64,000 nucleotides of DNA from contig NZ_VLLL01000006.1 of assembly GCF_007994225.1 (NCBI RefSeq), positions 868,001-932,000 on the forward strand. Direction: 5' to 3'. The notes under the pieces are model-generated. The model saw only the letters and a program-made list of their open reading frames with translations. It was not told the origin of the DNA and did no database searches. Positions 45,233 to 53,751 of this stretch are shown in pieces. The position numbers and the translations under genes were made by a program. Origin of the DNA: Stackebrandtia albiflava (lineage in GTDB: Bacteria; Actinomycetota; Actinomycetes; Mycobacteriales; Micromonosporaceae). Each line of letters opens with the position of its first letter. The first letter of the stretch is position 1.

Positions 45233-47251
45233 ATGCCCCCAGTTCCGATCTGTCCTCGTGCCGTGCCCGGATCGCGATGGTCGGCTCGCGCGATCGTGGC
45301 GGCCCTCGGCGGCCTGTCCATCATGGTCGCCTCTCCCGCCGTTGCCCGGGCGGCGGGTAACCCGCCCACCGATCCGGTCGCCGTCCGCACCGCTCCCGGA
45401 GGCGACTGCGCCACCGAGGCGCCCGGCCCCTGGATCAATGACTCCACGCCCATGTTGTACGGCCAGGCCGACGACGCCGACGGGACGGTGAAGGTCGAGT
45501 TCGCACTCGACGGCCCATCCGGCCCGCTGAGCGGGACCACCCCATGGACCATGAGCGGACAGGAACGGTCATGGACACCGACCGCCCTGTCCGAGGGGGC
45601 GTACGAGTGGCGGGTACGCGGCACCGACACCGCCGACGTCACACCGTGGACACCGATGTGTCACTTCAGCGTCGACACCTCGGCACCCTCGGCGCCGATC
45701 GTGGAGCTCATCTCGGGACCGCCACGCCCCGGTGAACCCGTCACCTTCAGGCTCACCGCGGCCGACGCGCTGTCCGGCATGAGCGAATTCCAATACGGCT
45801 TCAACTTCGACGCGCCTGCCGAACGGCTTCCCTCCACGGGCACGGCCGAACTCACCGTGGTGCCGGACGGTGGACCGGAGATCCTCGATGTCTGGGCAGT
45901 CGACGCGGCGGGAAACCGTTCCACGAGGGTGACCTACGACTTCTTCGTGCATCGGCCCGCCCTCACCGGCCATTGGGGTCTGCACGGTGACGGCGTCGAT
46001 TCCAGCGGTTCCGGTAACGATCTGGCGGTGCCCGCCGGTGTCGGGTTCGGCCCCGACCAGCGACTGGTGGCCGACTCGGCGGCCGTCCTCGGCGGTGACC
46101 AGTGCCTGAGTACCGTCGGCCCTGCCGTCGACACGGCCGACTCGTTCTCCGTCTCGGCCTGGGCCGACCCGGCGGATTCCGGCACGGAGCGGATGAGTCT
46201 GGTGTCGCAGATCGGCGAGCACCGTGCCGCCTTCCGGATCCAGCGTTACGAGGACGGGTACTGGCACGCGACCGTCGCCACGGCCGATTCGGTGGAAGAT
46301 CCGGAGTGGCGGGCGATCAGATCCGACGAACCGGCGACCGGGGAGTGGCAACACCTCGCGTTGACGTTCGCCGCGAGCACCGGCACGCTCAATCTCTATG
46401 TGGACGGTCGGTGGAACGGATCGCTCGTGGTCGACGGCATGCCCTGGCAGTCAGAGGGGCCGTTTCTCGTGGGATGTCAGCGCACCAGTCACGCGGGCGA
46501 TCGTGATCACTTCACCGGTTCGGTCTCCGACGTGAGGGCCTGGGACGGCATGTTGTCCGCCGAGGAGGTGGCCCGGGTTCACGGAGCGACGGTGGTGCGC
46601 CAGGTCGCCTACTACCCCCTCGAAGGGCCGGGAAGTCCCGAACCGGTGCTGTTCGAGGACTACCAGGGCGACAACGATCTCGCCGCGGACGGCGACTTCA
46701 CCTGGGGACCCAACCGGTTCGAGTCGGCTCGGGGACAGGGCGCCTGGCAGCCGAGCGGCAACGCCTGCGCCACCACGTCGGAGCCCGTGATCGACACCTC
46801 CGCCTCGTTCAGTTTCGCGTTGTGGGCCAAGCCGATGGAGGCGGCCGACCGCACGATGACCCTGGTGTCGCAGGGCGGTCAGCACGTCGACGGTTTCCAA
46901 CTGCGCTACTCCGGAGTGACGGGCGGATGGGAACTCGCGATGCCCGCCGAGGACGCCACCGGTGCGGTTGAGAAGGTGGTGGCCGCCCACGGACCGGTCG
47001 CGGTGGGCAAGTGGGTTCACCTCGCCGGCGTCTTCGACGCCGTTCACGGTGAACTGCGGTTGTACGTCGACGGTGCCCTCGCCGGCACGGTGACCGGTGT
47101 CGAGGGGTTCTCGGCCATGGCCGGCCTACGACTCGGTGCCGGTTCGGAGAACGGCACGGCGGTCGGGCACTTCGCCGGATCGCTCGACGAGCTTCGCGTC
47201 TGGTACTCCACGCTGGGTGCCGAGCGGATCGCCGAATTGGCCGCCACCTGA
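45233..47251 (+). CDS. Secreted LamG (laminin G/ConA-like lectin) protein
   Basis: A 672-aa exported protein. A signal peptide spans about 1-40 (basic start, then AIVAALGGLSIMVASPAVAR). Two Ig-like or FN3-like segments (about 45-230) follow, then two LamG-fold domains (about 245-430 and 455-670). Each has the SFSVSAWADP/SFSFALWAKP strand, the W-x-H-L block (GEWQHLALTF, GKWVHLAGVF), LYVDG and the final FTGSVSDVRAW/FAGSLDELRVW strand. Such domains bind glycans and occur in actinobacterial surface proteins. There is no catalytic domain or anchor. GGAGGAA precedes the ATG. Promoter P4 suggests co-regulation with the M48-like genes, and a strong terminator follows. Confidence 0.9.
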   Translation: MPPVPICPRAVPGSRWSARAIVAALGGLSIMVASPAVARAAGNPPTDPVAVRTAPGGDCATEAPGPWINDSTPMLYGQADDADGTVKVEFALDGPSGPLSGTTPWTMSGQERSWTPTALSEGAYEWRVRGTDTADVTPWTPMCHFSVDTSAPSAPIVELISGPPRPGEPVTFRLTAADALSGMSEFQYGFNFDAPAERLPSTGTAELTVVPDGGPEILDVWAVDAAGNRSTRVTYDFFVHRPALTGHWGLHGDGVDSSGSGNDLAVPAGVGFGPDQRLVADSAAVLGGDQCLSTVGPAVDTADSFSVSAWADPADSGTERMSLVSQIGEHRAAFRIQRYEDGYWHATVATADSVEDPEWRAIRSDEPATGEWQHLALTFAASTGTLNLYVDGRWNGSLVVDGMPWQSEGPFLVGCQRTSHAGDRDHFTGSVSDVRAWDGMLSAEEVARVHGATVVRQVAYYPLEGPGSPEPVLFEDYQGDNDLAADGDFTWGPNRFESARGQGAWQPSGNACATTSEPVIDTSASFSFALWAKPMEAADRTMTLVSQGGQHVDGFQLRYSGVTGGWELAMPAEDATGAVEKVVAAHGPVAVGKWVHLAGVFDAVHGELRLYVDGALAGTVTGVEGFSAMAGLRLGAGSENGTAVGHFAGSLDELRVWYSTLGAERIAELAAT

Positions 47252-47257
47252 GCCGAC

Positions 47258-47292
47258 GTTCCGGGAGCGGCGTGCCACGCCGCTCCCGGAAC
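47258..47292 (+). terminator. Hairpin terminator after the LamG gene
   Basis: A perfect palindrome of two 17-base arms, centred on 47275 (16 bp if the loop is 3 nt), is followed by TTTCC. It starts 7 bp after the LamG stop and separates the high-GC genes from the AT-richer island. Confidence 0.85.
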
Positions 47293-47375
47293 TTTCCTGG
47301 GCGCAGCCCGAGGGGAAAGAATCCCTTCTTCTGAATGGGATTTCGCCGCGAACATGGGAAAGGTTGGGAAAGGCC

Positions 47376-47906
47376 GTGTCCTGGAGGCGGAAGCGGGTAT
47401 ATGACCCCGGAGGTATAGTGCTTTGGCTTCAGGCCGGTGTCATTTCTTGGCAGGATCGCCGCTGGAGTCCGCGGGCCACCGAGTCTCACCGATCGGCATC
47501 CGAAATCCGGAAGGCGGCTTTCTCGTATCCTCGCGACTGGGCTGACGCGTTCGAACAGTCCATGGCTCGAATGCTTGCGTGGATGAATATGCTGATGTTT
47601 GCCGTCGCGGTAGTCATCTTTCGCGGTGTTCTGATGGAGATCGACAACGATCTGACGGCCGATGCGCCACTTTCGATGGCCTTGGAAGGCGCAGGACTAG
47701 GAATCACCGGATTTGCCGCCATGATGGCGTTCATCTCGGTAATCAGATGGGTTTTGGCGTACTTCGGTGAATTCGTCGCCGACATCACGAACTGGCATGG
47801 AACGCCGATGCGGCTTCTGAGGTGGTGGTTCTGCGCGCCTTCAGTGCTGGATTACATATATGGCATATTCGGCGCAGGGGCGATAGTGGCGACTCCGCAA
47901 TATTGA
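47376..47906 (+). CDS. Three-helix membrane protein, family member 1
   Basis: A 176-aa protein of unknown function. It has an N-terminal YDPGGIVLWLQAGVISWQDR segment, a charged stretch (25-60), then hydrophobic helices at about 62-82, 98-122 and 150-172 with the closing CAPSVLDYIYGIFGAGAIVA. The gene product at 49326 has matching LDPGAILIWVLAVWLALYDR and CTPSLLDWLIGVFGVIAGIE, so the two form a new small family. The GTG at 47376 aligns with the start of the second copy; longer in-frame starts run through the terminator. Codon use is AT-richer than the flanks. It sits in an immunity-type island; its role is unknown. Confidence 0.68.
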   Translation: MSWRRKRVYDPGGIVLWLQAGVISWQDRRWSPRATESHRSASEIRKAAFSYPRDWADAFEQSMARMLAWMNMLMFAVAVVIFRGVLMEIDNDLTADAPLSMALEGAGLGITGFAAMMAFISVIRWVLAYFGEFVADITNWHGTPMRLLRWWFCAPSVLDYIYGIFGAGAIVATPQY

Positions 47907-47931
47907 TCACCCAGGCTGTTGCTGAGCAATG

Positions 47932-48131
47932 GGGAATCGGTGGGTGATTGAGCGGTGAACATGCCCATTCGAGAAAGGCAAGACAGTGCTTCGCCAATGT
48001 ATTCGGGTTCATATATGTGGCAACCCGACCCCGCTCTCGGAGGTCGAGGTGATCATCTAAGAGAAGGGAGACGCGGAAATGTCGTCGAAAGAAGACTGCG
48101 AGTATCGAAACGGAACAGGTGTCTCACATGA
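47932..48131 (+). pseudogene. Remnant junction: SUKH-gene end fused to broken copy of the three-helix gene
   Basis: Bases 47932-47965 match 49297-49330 at 32 of 34 positions. At the second site these bases are the last codons of the SUKH-type gene plus the first codons of the three-helix gene. Here the SUKH end has no gene in front of it. The following frame (47961-48131, MPIRERQDSA then unrelated residues, 56 aa) loses similarity after about ten codons. This is a recombination scar from a duplicated module. Confidence 0.55.
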
Positions 48132-48173
48132 TATTGCCGAGCTGCGAGTTCTCACGTGAACCGGAGGTTTGCG

Positions 48174-48722
48174 GTGGTTGAGAAACGCCGACTGGACGAC
48201 CTTGGTGGATACGTGTTCGCTGTTTACGTGCACCTGTCTCAGAAGTTCCGACGTGACGACGGCGAACGACATTCGCAAGAGAGCTTCGAGGCGGTACGTC
48301 GCGCCGGATCCGAATTCGAGATGGAGTCTAGCTCAATAATCATGGCCAACCTATCGAGAATGGTTGGCTGGGTGCTGTATACATTTACTGTATTGGTGTT
48401 CAACGGCCTGATGTTCCTGGGTATGTGGGAGTTGGAAGTTTCTTCCGCGTTCAGGGTACCTGCATCTGTGGGACTCCTGCAGGTCCTAATCCTTGGTGGA
48501 TTCTCGGTTCTTATCTCCACGTCACGCTACTGTGCGACGATTGTGCTAGGGCATAAGGCGTTTCCCGAACCCGTCAGAATTAAGAGCAAGGGCCGACGAC
48601 GGCTGGCCCGGCTTGTCGAGGTGCCCCACAGCCGATTTGCGCGAGCGCTTTGCGTCCTGGCATACTTTAACATGGCCATTGCCTTCACGCTTGCAATGCC
48701 ATTCTCGATATCGGTGACATGA
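48174..48722 (+). CDS. Membrane protein upstream of a SUKH-type gene
   Basis: A 182-aa protein with a charged N-terminal 55 residues (KRRLDDLGGYVFAVYVHL) and three helices at about 60-80, 92-113 and 158-180. A basic loop (KSKGRRRLARLVEVPHSR) lies before the last helix. GTG at 48174 is preferred because GGAGG is at 48163-48167; the upstream GTG at 48156 lacks one. The stop overlaps the next ATG by four bases (ATGA), so it is coupled to the SUKH-4-like gene. Size and three-helix plan resemble the proteins at 47376 and 49326, but I see no clear sequence match. Function unknown. Confidence 0.7.
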   Translation: MVEKRRLDDLGGYVFAVYVHLSQKFRRDDGERHSQESFEAVRRAGSEFEMESSSIIMANLSRMVGWVLYTFTVLVFNGLMFLGMWELEVSSAFRVPASVGLLQVLILGGFSVLISTSRYCATIVLGHKAFPEPVRIKSKGRRRLARLVEVPHSRFARALCVLAYFNMAIAFTLAMPFSISVT

Positions 48723-49312
48723 GGTGTCCGCCTTCTTTGATTCGTTTAGACGGGAGTGTTCTCAGGCGAATGGGTGAAATGAGTGAGGCTTGGCCGGGGT
48801 TCAACCTTGTGTTCATCGAATTGGACTCAGCGGTTCCGGTGCGTACTCGGCAAATGCTGGGCGAACTCGAGATTGTCGACGATATTCTGAATGGCATGTT
48901 CAAACCGCTGCCTCGGGCCAAGATGAGCGACTGGCCGAGCGGTGAGGGCTTGCTGCTGATAGGTACGGCATCTGAAGGAACCGAACAACTTTGTATCGAT
49001 CCGGAAACCGGCGTAGTCGTGACTATATACAGCGACAAGCCCGGCGCGTTGTGGTGGCACACGAACCGATCTCTGAGGCAGTTCAATGAATGCGCTCGAA
49101 TTGCGGAGGATCGATTTCCTTACTATAGCCAGGTTGAGGTTGCGGAAGCTGACGATGTTTGTGATAGTGTCGCCGATGACTTGGTCATAGCCATGGAGTC
49201 GGTTGACTCTACAGCCTTTATGACTAATGGTTTCTGGTCGGTTTTCATCGACGATATACGGATCGGAGACTTCGCGACAGAGGTGATTCTAGGTGTGGGA
49301 ATCGGTGGGTGA
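48719..49312 (+). CDS. SUKH-4-like immunity protein
   Basis: A 197-aa soluble protein of probable SUKH (SMI1/KNR4) superfamily, SUKH-4 branch. The central part carries the characteristic strand-turn-strand pattern GEGLLLIGTASEGTEQLCID, PETGVVVTIYSDKPG and the later NRSLRQFNECARIAE, corresponding to the usual IG-x-LDPxTGEV-x-NSSLExF order. SUKH proteins bind and neutralise nuclease toxins of polymorphic toxin systems. It is translationally coupled to the membrane gene before it and followed 13 bp later by the second three-helix gene. No toxin with a recognisable nuclease domain is next to it, so it may be an orphan immunity gene or act with the membrane proteins. Confidence 0.72.
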   Translation: MRCPPSLIRLDGSVLRRMGEMSEAWPGFNLVFIELDSAVPVRTRQMLGELEIVDDILNGMFKPLPRAKMSDWPSGEGLLLIGTASEGTEQLCIDPETGVVVTIYSDKPGALWWHTNRSLRQFNECARIAEDRFPYYSQVEVAEADDVCDSVADDLVIAMESVDSTAFMTNGFWSVFIDDIRIGDFATEVILGVGIGG

Positions 49313-49330
49313 CTGAGCGGTAAACATGCC
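49297..49330 (+). repeat. 34-bp repeat copy at the SUKH/three-helix gene junction
   Basis: Intact copy of the sequence repeated at 47932-47965 (two mismatches). It covers the final codons and stop of the SUKH-type gene, the short spacer GAGCGG and the start codon of the next gene. Confidence 0.85.
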
Positions 49331-49874
49331 TGTTGAAAAGGGGCGAGATCGCATACTTCTCGACCCGGGAGCGATACTGATCTGGGTTCTGGCGGTGTGG
49401 CTGGCGTTGTATGATCGCCTGCGAAGCGATGAGAGTCTTCAGAGCGGTTACGGCATCCGTGACTATCGGCAGATTGCATTTCTCCGTCCTCGGCATATCG
49501 AGGAGGCATATGAGGCGATCGAGCATCGACTGATCATATGGCCGCATCTAATGATGCTCTCAACCCTTGCGACCGTGGGAGTCAGCGCATACCGCGAGCT
49601 CACTGGGCTCGGCTATCAGGATGTGCATATCGCCGATATGGCATCTTGCGGGATGCTCGGGTTCGCGTGCGCACTCCTGTTGTGGACCGTCTGGCGTTGG
49701 ATTCTCATGCAGTTCATTGAGTGGTTTGTGTGTAAGGTCCATGTAAGGCCGATGTTCTGCCGGCTTCTCGCATGGGTATGCACTCCATCTCTATTGGATT
49801 GGCTGATTGGAGTATTCGGCGTGATAGCCGGGATCGAAATGTGGCACTATATGGTCGCGAGCTTGTCGCCGTGA
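49326..49874 (+). CDS. Three-helix membrane protein, family member 2
   Basis: A 182-aa paralogue of the protein at 47376. It starts MPVEKGRDRILLDPGAILIW and has helices at about 18-35, 72-92, 105-130 and the C-terminal CTPSLLDWLIGVFGVIAGIE block. The N-terminal DPG-hydrophobic motif and C-terminal P-S-L/V-LD block are the conserved features; the middle varies. The ATG at 49326 lies inside the duplicated 34-bp repeat, 13 bp after the SUKH-type stop, indicating co-transcription. A membrane-located immunity or effector role is possible but not shown. Confidence 0.7.
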   Translation: MPVEKGRDRILLDPGAILIWVLAVWLALYDRLRSDESLQSGYGIRDYRQIAFLRPRHIEEAYEAIEHRLIIWPHLMMLSTLATVGVSAYRELTGLGYQDVHIADMASCGMLGFACALLLWTVWRWILMQFIEWFVCKVHVRPMFCRLLAWVCTPSLLDWLIGVFGVIAGIEMWHYMVASLSP

Positions 49875-49922
49875 TCGCCATCAGAATGAAGCCATACGAT
49901 CAAGTCGCATGAGGATGACCTA

Positions 49923-50846
49923 GTGACTGTGTTCGATGATGAACGAGCTCGAGTGAATGCCATGGTAGGCGCATTCGATTGGGGCGAGTTGCTCACCCCG
50001 ATCGGTACGAGTGCGAAGGACACCGGGCCCGTCTTGGCGCACAACGCCATGATCCGTGGCATGGTCGATTTTGTTGAACTCGACGGTCTCATATCCGAGC
50101 AAGGAAGCCTCGGGGAGGTGTCACCATACGCCGCGAGGACACTGGTCGCTCTGTTGAGCAACGGTCTGTTTCAGAATTATGAAGCGATGTACTCACCGCT
50201 TAACCTTCTTCGAATGAGCTGTAACCATGGAATCATCTGGTGCAGTGTGACGAATGCGGAACAAGACCTTTGCCAATTGACGCACGAAATCATCGTCCGG
50301 CATTCGTGCATTTATTTGCGCCATATTGAGTATGCTCCCGACGACGAACTCGAATCGCTGCTGTATCTGGTTTCCGGTATCGCCGGCGTGGAATCTTCGG
50401 TGATTCCTACTCTGCTAGAGAAGCGGGAGAACGCTGTCGGACGCCGGGCTGAACTACTCGACGTGGCAATCGAGGACGCCTTTCACTTCAAGCGTGAACA
50501 GGAAGTCGATCCGACACCCTGCCTGAATTTCGATATGAAAGCCAACGAGTCGCCTCCCGGCTGGAAGATGACAGCCTACGGATATTTCCCGCAGGAATTA
50601 CGGTTCGTGCCTTCGAAAGTCCGACCTCGGTGCGGCTTTGGCCATCTGCATCGGGTTCTGCAGATGACGGCGCAGGTTGAACCGTCCGTGGTGCCTCGAT
50701 TGCAGGCGGAGTGGGAGAGGGCGACCGGGGAACGTGCGGAGCTGCTCGCGGATTCGCTCAAGGAGGCCCGCCTGGCGGTCCGGGAACAACACTTCGGCGA
50801 CCCCTGGGACTGCTACGACTTCTCCCTGACGGAATCCGACACCTGA
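49923..50846 (+). CDS. HEAT-repeat-like protein of unknown function
   Basis: A 307-aa soluble protein. The opening FDWGELLTPIGTSAKDTGPV, then FVELDGLISEQGSLGEVSPY, then AARTLVALLSNGLF resembles a widespread actinobacterial HEAT-like family whose consensus has W-x-L-x-xYG-x-A-D and HQG-S-x-xA. The remainder is helical with paired blocks GVESSVIPTLLEKRENAVGR and QVEPSVVPRLQAEWERATGE that repeat each other, supporting tandem helical repeats. Many relatives lie near toxin or immunity genes. GTG at 49923. It ends the AT-richer island; its last 60 codons return to high GC. Confidence 0.68.
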   Translation: MTVFDDERARVNAMVGAFDWGELLTPIGTSAKDTGPVLAHNAMIRGMVDFVELDGLISEQGSLGEVSPYAARTLVALLSNGLFQNYEAMYSPLNLLRMSCNHGIIWCSVTNAEQDLCQLTHEIIVRHSCIYLRHIEYAPDDELESLLYLVSGIAGVESSVIPTLLEKRENAVGRRAELLDVAIEDAFHFKREQEVDPTPCLNFDMKANESPPGWKMTAYGYFPQELRFVPSKVRPRCGFGHLHRVLQMTAQVEPSVVPRLQAEWERATGERAELLADSLKEARLAVREQHFGDPWDCYDFSLTESDT

Positions 50847-50907
50847 CCTCGTGGCACCTTTGTAGCGCCACGCCACCTCCGGTGTCGCCTGTCGGAAGCG
50901 AGTCCCC

Positions 50908-52833
50908 ATGACCTCCCGTGCTCCGTCCCGTGGGCGGACGTTGCTGGATGCGCTGCTGGTCGTCGGGGTGACGTGGGGGGCGTTGGTGGTGTTGTGCGTC
51001 GCGGGCCTGGCGGCGGCCGCCGTGGCGGGTGGGTTGGTGTGGTGGGCGGCGGCTTCGCCGTCCGCGCTGCCCGCCACGGGTGGCCTGGTGTTGCTCGGTG
51101 TGCCGGTGGCGCTGTGGGTTGCGGCCGACATGTGGCTCGGCGTGGTGCTGGTGTACCAGGGGCTGCGGGTGGACCGGCCGTTCGGGTACTCGCTTTCCTA
51201 CGAGGCGGCTCCCGGACTGTGGGCGATGGTGTGGGAGGCGGCGGCCGCGCTCGACGTGCCGCCGCCCGCCGAGATCAGGGTGACGCCGATGCTGAACCTG
51301 GGACTCGATTCGCCGCCGCGGAGTGTCGGCCGTCCGGTGGGGATCGACCGGTTGTACATCGGGATGCCGGTGCTCGCCATGGCCACGCCCGCCGACCTGC
51401 GTGCCCTGCTCGCCCGTGAGTTCGCCTTCTTCGCCGGTACCGAGGGGCGGCTGAGACGGGAGGCCTTCCGGTTCCGGCTGCGGTCGCTCTCCCGGCGCGC
51501 GGCCGAGCGGCGTGGCCCGGCGGCCCTGCTCGTCCGCTGGTGGATCGAAGTGCGGCGGTGGGCGTTGTCCACGACCTCGCTTCGTACCAAGCGATCCGCC
51601 GACCGGGCCGCCGCCGGGATCGTGGGCGCCGTCGCGATCCGGCACGCCCTGTGGTCCATCGCGTTGTGGAGCGCGGCCTGGGAGGAGTTCGTGGCCGGCC
51701 GCCTCTCCGCCGACCAGTCGGAGGTGGTCGCGCCACGCCGCACGTACGCGGCCTTCACGGATTTCGCCGTGGCACGCCTGGAGTACTTCGGGCGGCGCGT
51801 CACCGAAGGTATGGTGCCCGGGCTGTGGACCGACGCCGAGGAGTTGGGAACCCGGTTCGCCGCCCTGGCCGCCGAGGCAGACATGCCGCCGGACGCACCG
51901 GTACCGCCGACCGGTGCCACGGGACTCCCGATGATCACCGACTTCGATGCGTTGGCGTCGGTGCTGGAACCGAAGCTGTTCACCCTGGGCCGCACCGAAC
52001 TACTCGACTGGCCGGACTACCTGGAGGCCGTCACCGCCCGGCCCCGCCGCCGGGTCGCCGAGGCCGCGTACCGGGGGTTGACCGCCGTCGCGGGACCGGA
52101 CGCCGCGCGGCTGTCGTTCGTGCTGGACGAGGTCGCCGCGGGGCGCGGCGCGATGCTGTTCCGGGCGCTCAACACCGCCGGCATGCCCACCGCGTGGTTC
52201 GCGGAGATGATCTGGGTCGCCGCCTTCGACTCCGGTGTCCTGGACATCCGCGAGGACGACGACACCGGGGAGGTCGCGGTATTCGACCGGGACGGGAAGT
52301 TCTTCCACGCCCGGCGTATCGCCGATCTGTTGTCCCCGGCGCCGGAGTCGGCGGTCGAGGTGCGCGCCGCACTGGAGAAGCTGGGCGTGGACCTGGCGCT
52401 GGCACACGGCAACCCGTACGACGCGGCGGATCCGGTTCCGTGCTCGGGGATCGTCGCGGTGGACGTCAACGGGGTCGTGGGCGATCTGGTGATCACCGAC
52501 GTCGGACTGTTGTTCCTGGCGGGAACCGGCCCCGGGGCCGAGGGCGCGCACGACCGGCTCGCGACCGTCCTGTCCCGGTACCCGATCCGTTCCCTCATGG
52601 AACGCTCGGCGGCTTGGCTGCCGTGGAGTGAGGTCTTCCGGGCGAGCGTGTCGGGTCCGTCGGTGTGGTGGGAGCTGACGACTCGTTCCCGGTACCGGGT
52701 CAAGGAGTCGCCTCGACGCGTGCGCATCACCACCTCGGACATGCGCACCCACGTGATTCGCTGGACCGACCGCACCGAGTCGCTTCCCGCAGCCCTCGAC
52801 TTCCTCACGCACGGTCTCGGCCTCGACCACTAG
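50908..52833 (+). CDS. M48-like membrane protein C, zinc site lost (pseudo-peptidase)
   Basis: A 641-aa paralogue. Two N-terminal helices (about 13-42 and 52-78) are followed by EAAPGLWAMVWEAAAALDVP, then RLYIGMPVLAMATPADLRAL. The HEXXH site is replaced by AREFAFFAGTEGRLRREAF. The distal ExxAD region keeps only AD (KRSADRAAAGIVG). The rest (LDWPDYLEAVT, LSFVLDEVAAGRGAMLF, GIVAVDVNGVVGDLVITDVG, RWTDRTESLPAAL) aligns with A and D. It is closest to protein A. The ATG at 50908 has GGAAG upstream. Unlike the other three genes I found no GCAACC-type promoter in front of it, so it may be read from an upstream start. Confidence 0.84.
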   Translation: MTSRAPSRGRTLLDALLVVGVTWGALVVLCVAGLAAAAVAGGLVWWAAASPSALPATGGLVLLGVPVALWVAADMWLGVVLVYQGLRVDRPFGYSLSYEAAPGLWAMVWEAAAALDVPPPAEIRVTPMLNLGLDSPPRSVGRPVGIDRLYIGMPVLAMATPADLRALLAREFAFFAGTEGRLRREAFRFRLRSLSRRAAERRGPAALLVRWWIEVRRWALSTTSLRTKRSADRAAAGIVGAVAIRHALWSIALWSAAWEEFVAGRLSADQSEVVAPRRTYAAFTDFAVARLEYFGRRVTEGMVPGLWTDAEELGTRFAALAAEADMPPDAPVPPTGATGLPMITDFDALASVLEPKLFTLGRTELLDWPDYLEAVTARPRRRVAEAAYRGLTAVAGPDAARLSFVLDEVAAGRGAMLFRALNTAGMPTAWFAEMIWVAAFDSGVLDIREDDDTGEVAVFDRDGKFFHARRIADLLSPAPESAVEVRAALEKLGVDLALAHGNPYDAADPVPCSGIVAVDVNGVVGDLVITDVGLLFLAGTGPGAEGAHDRLATVLSRYPIRSLMERSAAWLPWSEVFRASVSGPSVWWELTTRSRYRVKESPRRVRITTSDMRTHVIRWTDRTESLPAALDFLTHGLGLDH

Positions 52834-52856
52834 GACGGTTCCGGCCACGGCTGCGA

Positions 52857-52888
52857 ACCCGACCGCCCCTGCCGGCGGGGCGTCGGGT
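52857..52888. terminator. Bidirectional hairpin between convergent genes C and the four-helix gene
   Basis: ACCCGACCGCCCC (52857-52869) pairs with GGGGCGTCGGGT (52877-52888) with one bulged base and a 7-nt loop. It starts 23 bp after the plus-strand stop and touches the minus-strand stop codon. Confidence 0.65.
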
Positions 52889-53469
52889 CAGGAACCGGTC
52901 TTGGTCTCGGTGAAGTTCCAGTACCGGTCCTCGCCCGCCTGGTTCGGTTTGCGCAGCCAGTCGGCGGGGGCGGGGCGGCTGATCAGGACGGTTCCGGCCA
53001 CGATCGCGACGTTGGCGAGGCCGATCAGCAGGAAGTAGACGACCACGGTGAAGCCGCCCGGTATCGGACCGTCGTAGTCGGCGGGCAGCCGGTCGATCGC
53101 GTGGCCGGTGCCCGATTCGGACGCGTAGACCAGGCCCAGCCCTACGAGGGCCAGGACGGTGCCGGCGATCAACAGCGGCACCCGGACGTTGACCCGCCGC
53201 CACGCCAACACCGCCAGCGGGACGAGGACGACGGGTACGGCGATGGCCCACCACGGGGCCAGCGAGTAGAACGCCACGGCGGCGTCGAACTCGTGGAGGG
53301 CGATGACGTGTGGATCGCCCTCCGCGGCTTCGACCGCGGCGCGGGCCGTGGCCATCTGGCCCGCGAAGACGAGGTTCAGGATCGCGTAGGTCGCGGTCAG
53401 TACGCCCACCAGCCAGAAGGCGTAGCAGGCGTAGACGAGCTGACGTGGGCGCGGTGGAGCGTCGGACAA
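52888..53469 (-). CDS. Four-helix membrane protein of unknown function
   Basis: A 193-aa integral membrane protein with helices at about 12-35, 70-90, 97-116 and 143-165. A WRRVNVR cytoplasmic loop and a charged tail (NQAGEDRYWNFTETKTGS) complete it. No family is recognised. The TTG at 53469 is the start because AGGAG lies 7 bases before it and the first helix follows directly. A GCAACC/CGTGTA promoter on the minus strand lies 52 bp upstream, and the M48 gene D promoter lies back to back with it, so the two genes are probably expressed together. It may assist the peptidase family in the membrane, an inference from shared promoter type and position. Confidence 0.75.
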   Translation of the reverse strand: MSDAPPRPRQLVYACYAFWLVGVLTATYAILNLVFAGQMATARAAVEAAEGDPHVIALHEFDAAVAFYSLAPWWAIAVPVVLVPLAVLAWRRVNVRVPLLIAGTVLALVGLGLVYASESGTGHAIDRLPADYDGPIPGGFTVVVYFLLIGLANVAIVAGTVLISRPAPADWLRKPNQAGEDRYWNFTETKTGS

Positions 53470-53521
53470 GGGGAACTCCTGGATGGTCGGCCGTTTCGGG
53501 ATCTCGGCCGTGGGCGGGGAT

Positions 53522-53549
53522 TACACGCCGGACGATGTCCACCGGTTGC
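53522..53549 (-). promoter_or_regulatory. ECF-type promoter P5 (GCAACC-N16-CGTGTA, minus strand)
   Basis: On the minus strand GCAACC is at 53549-53544 and CGTGTA at 53527-53522, spacer 16 bp. It faces the four-helix gene (start 53469). Confidence 0.62.
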
Positions 53550-53652
53550 CACCGATGTGGAGCGCCCCGCCGACCTTGAGACGGCCCGCCCACGCCGTGG
53601 AGCTGACCACCGTCGGCCCTGCGAGTCGACCGGATCGTTACCGTGAGCGGAT

Positions 53653-53680
53653 GCAACCGCCCGGGCGGCGGTCGCGTGGT
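53653..53680 (+). promoter_or_regulatory. ECF-type promoter P6 (GCAACC-N16-CGTGGT)
   Basis: GCAACC at 53653-53658 and CGTGGT at 53675-53680, spacer 16 bp, 72 bp before the catalytic M48 gene. It is divergent from P5, about 100 bp away. Confidence 0.58.
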
Positions 53681-53751
53681 CATGGGGCGGCCGTGCGACC
53701 GGTGTCACGGGCCGCGCATCGCCCGTAGCCCTCACCCGGAAGTGCCCTCGT

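Noticed and set aside
47097-47375. Upstream extension of the three-helix gene at 47376
   Set aside because: It would overlap the LamG gene and its terminator, and the paralogue at 49326 has no such extension.
50846-50907. A GCAACC-type promoter in front of M48-like gene C
   Set aside because: The closest sequence (GTGGCACC) has two mismatches and no CGT box at 16 or 17 bp.
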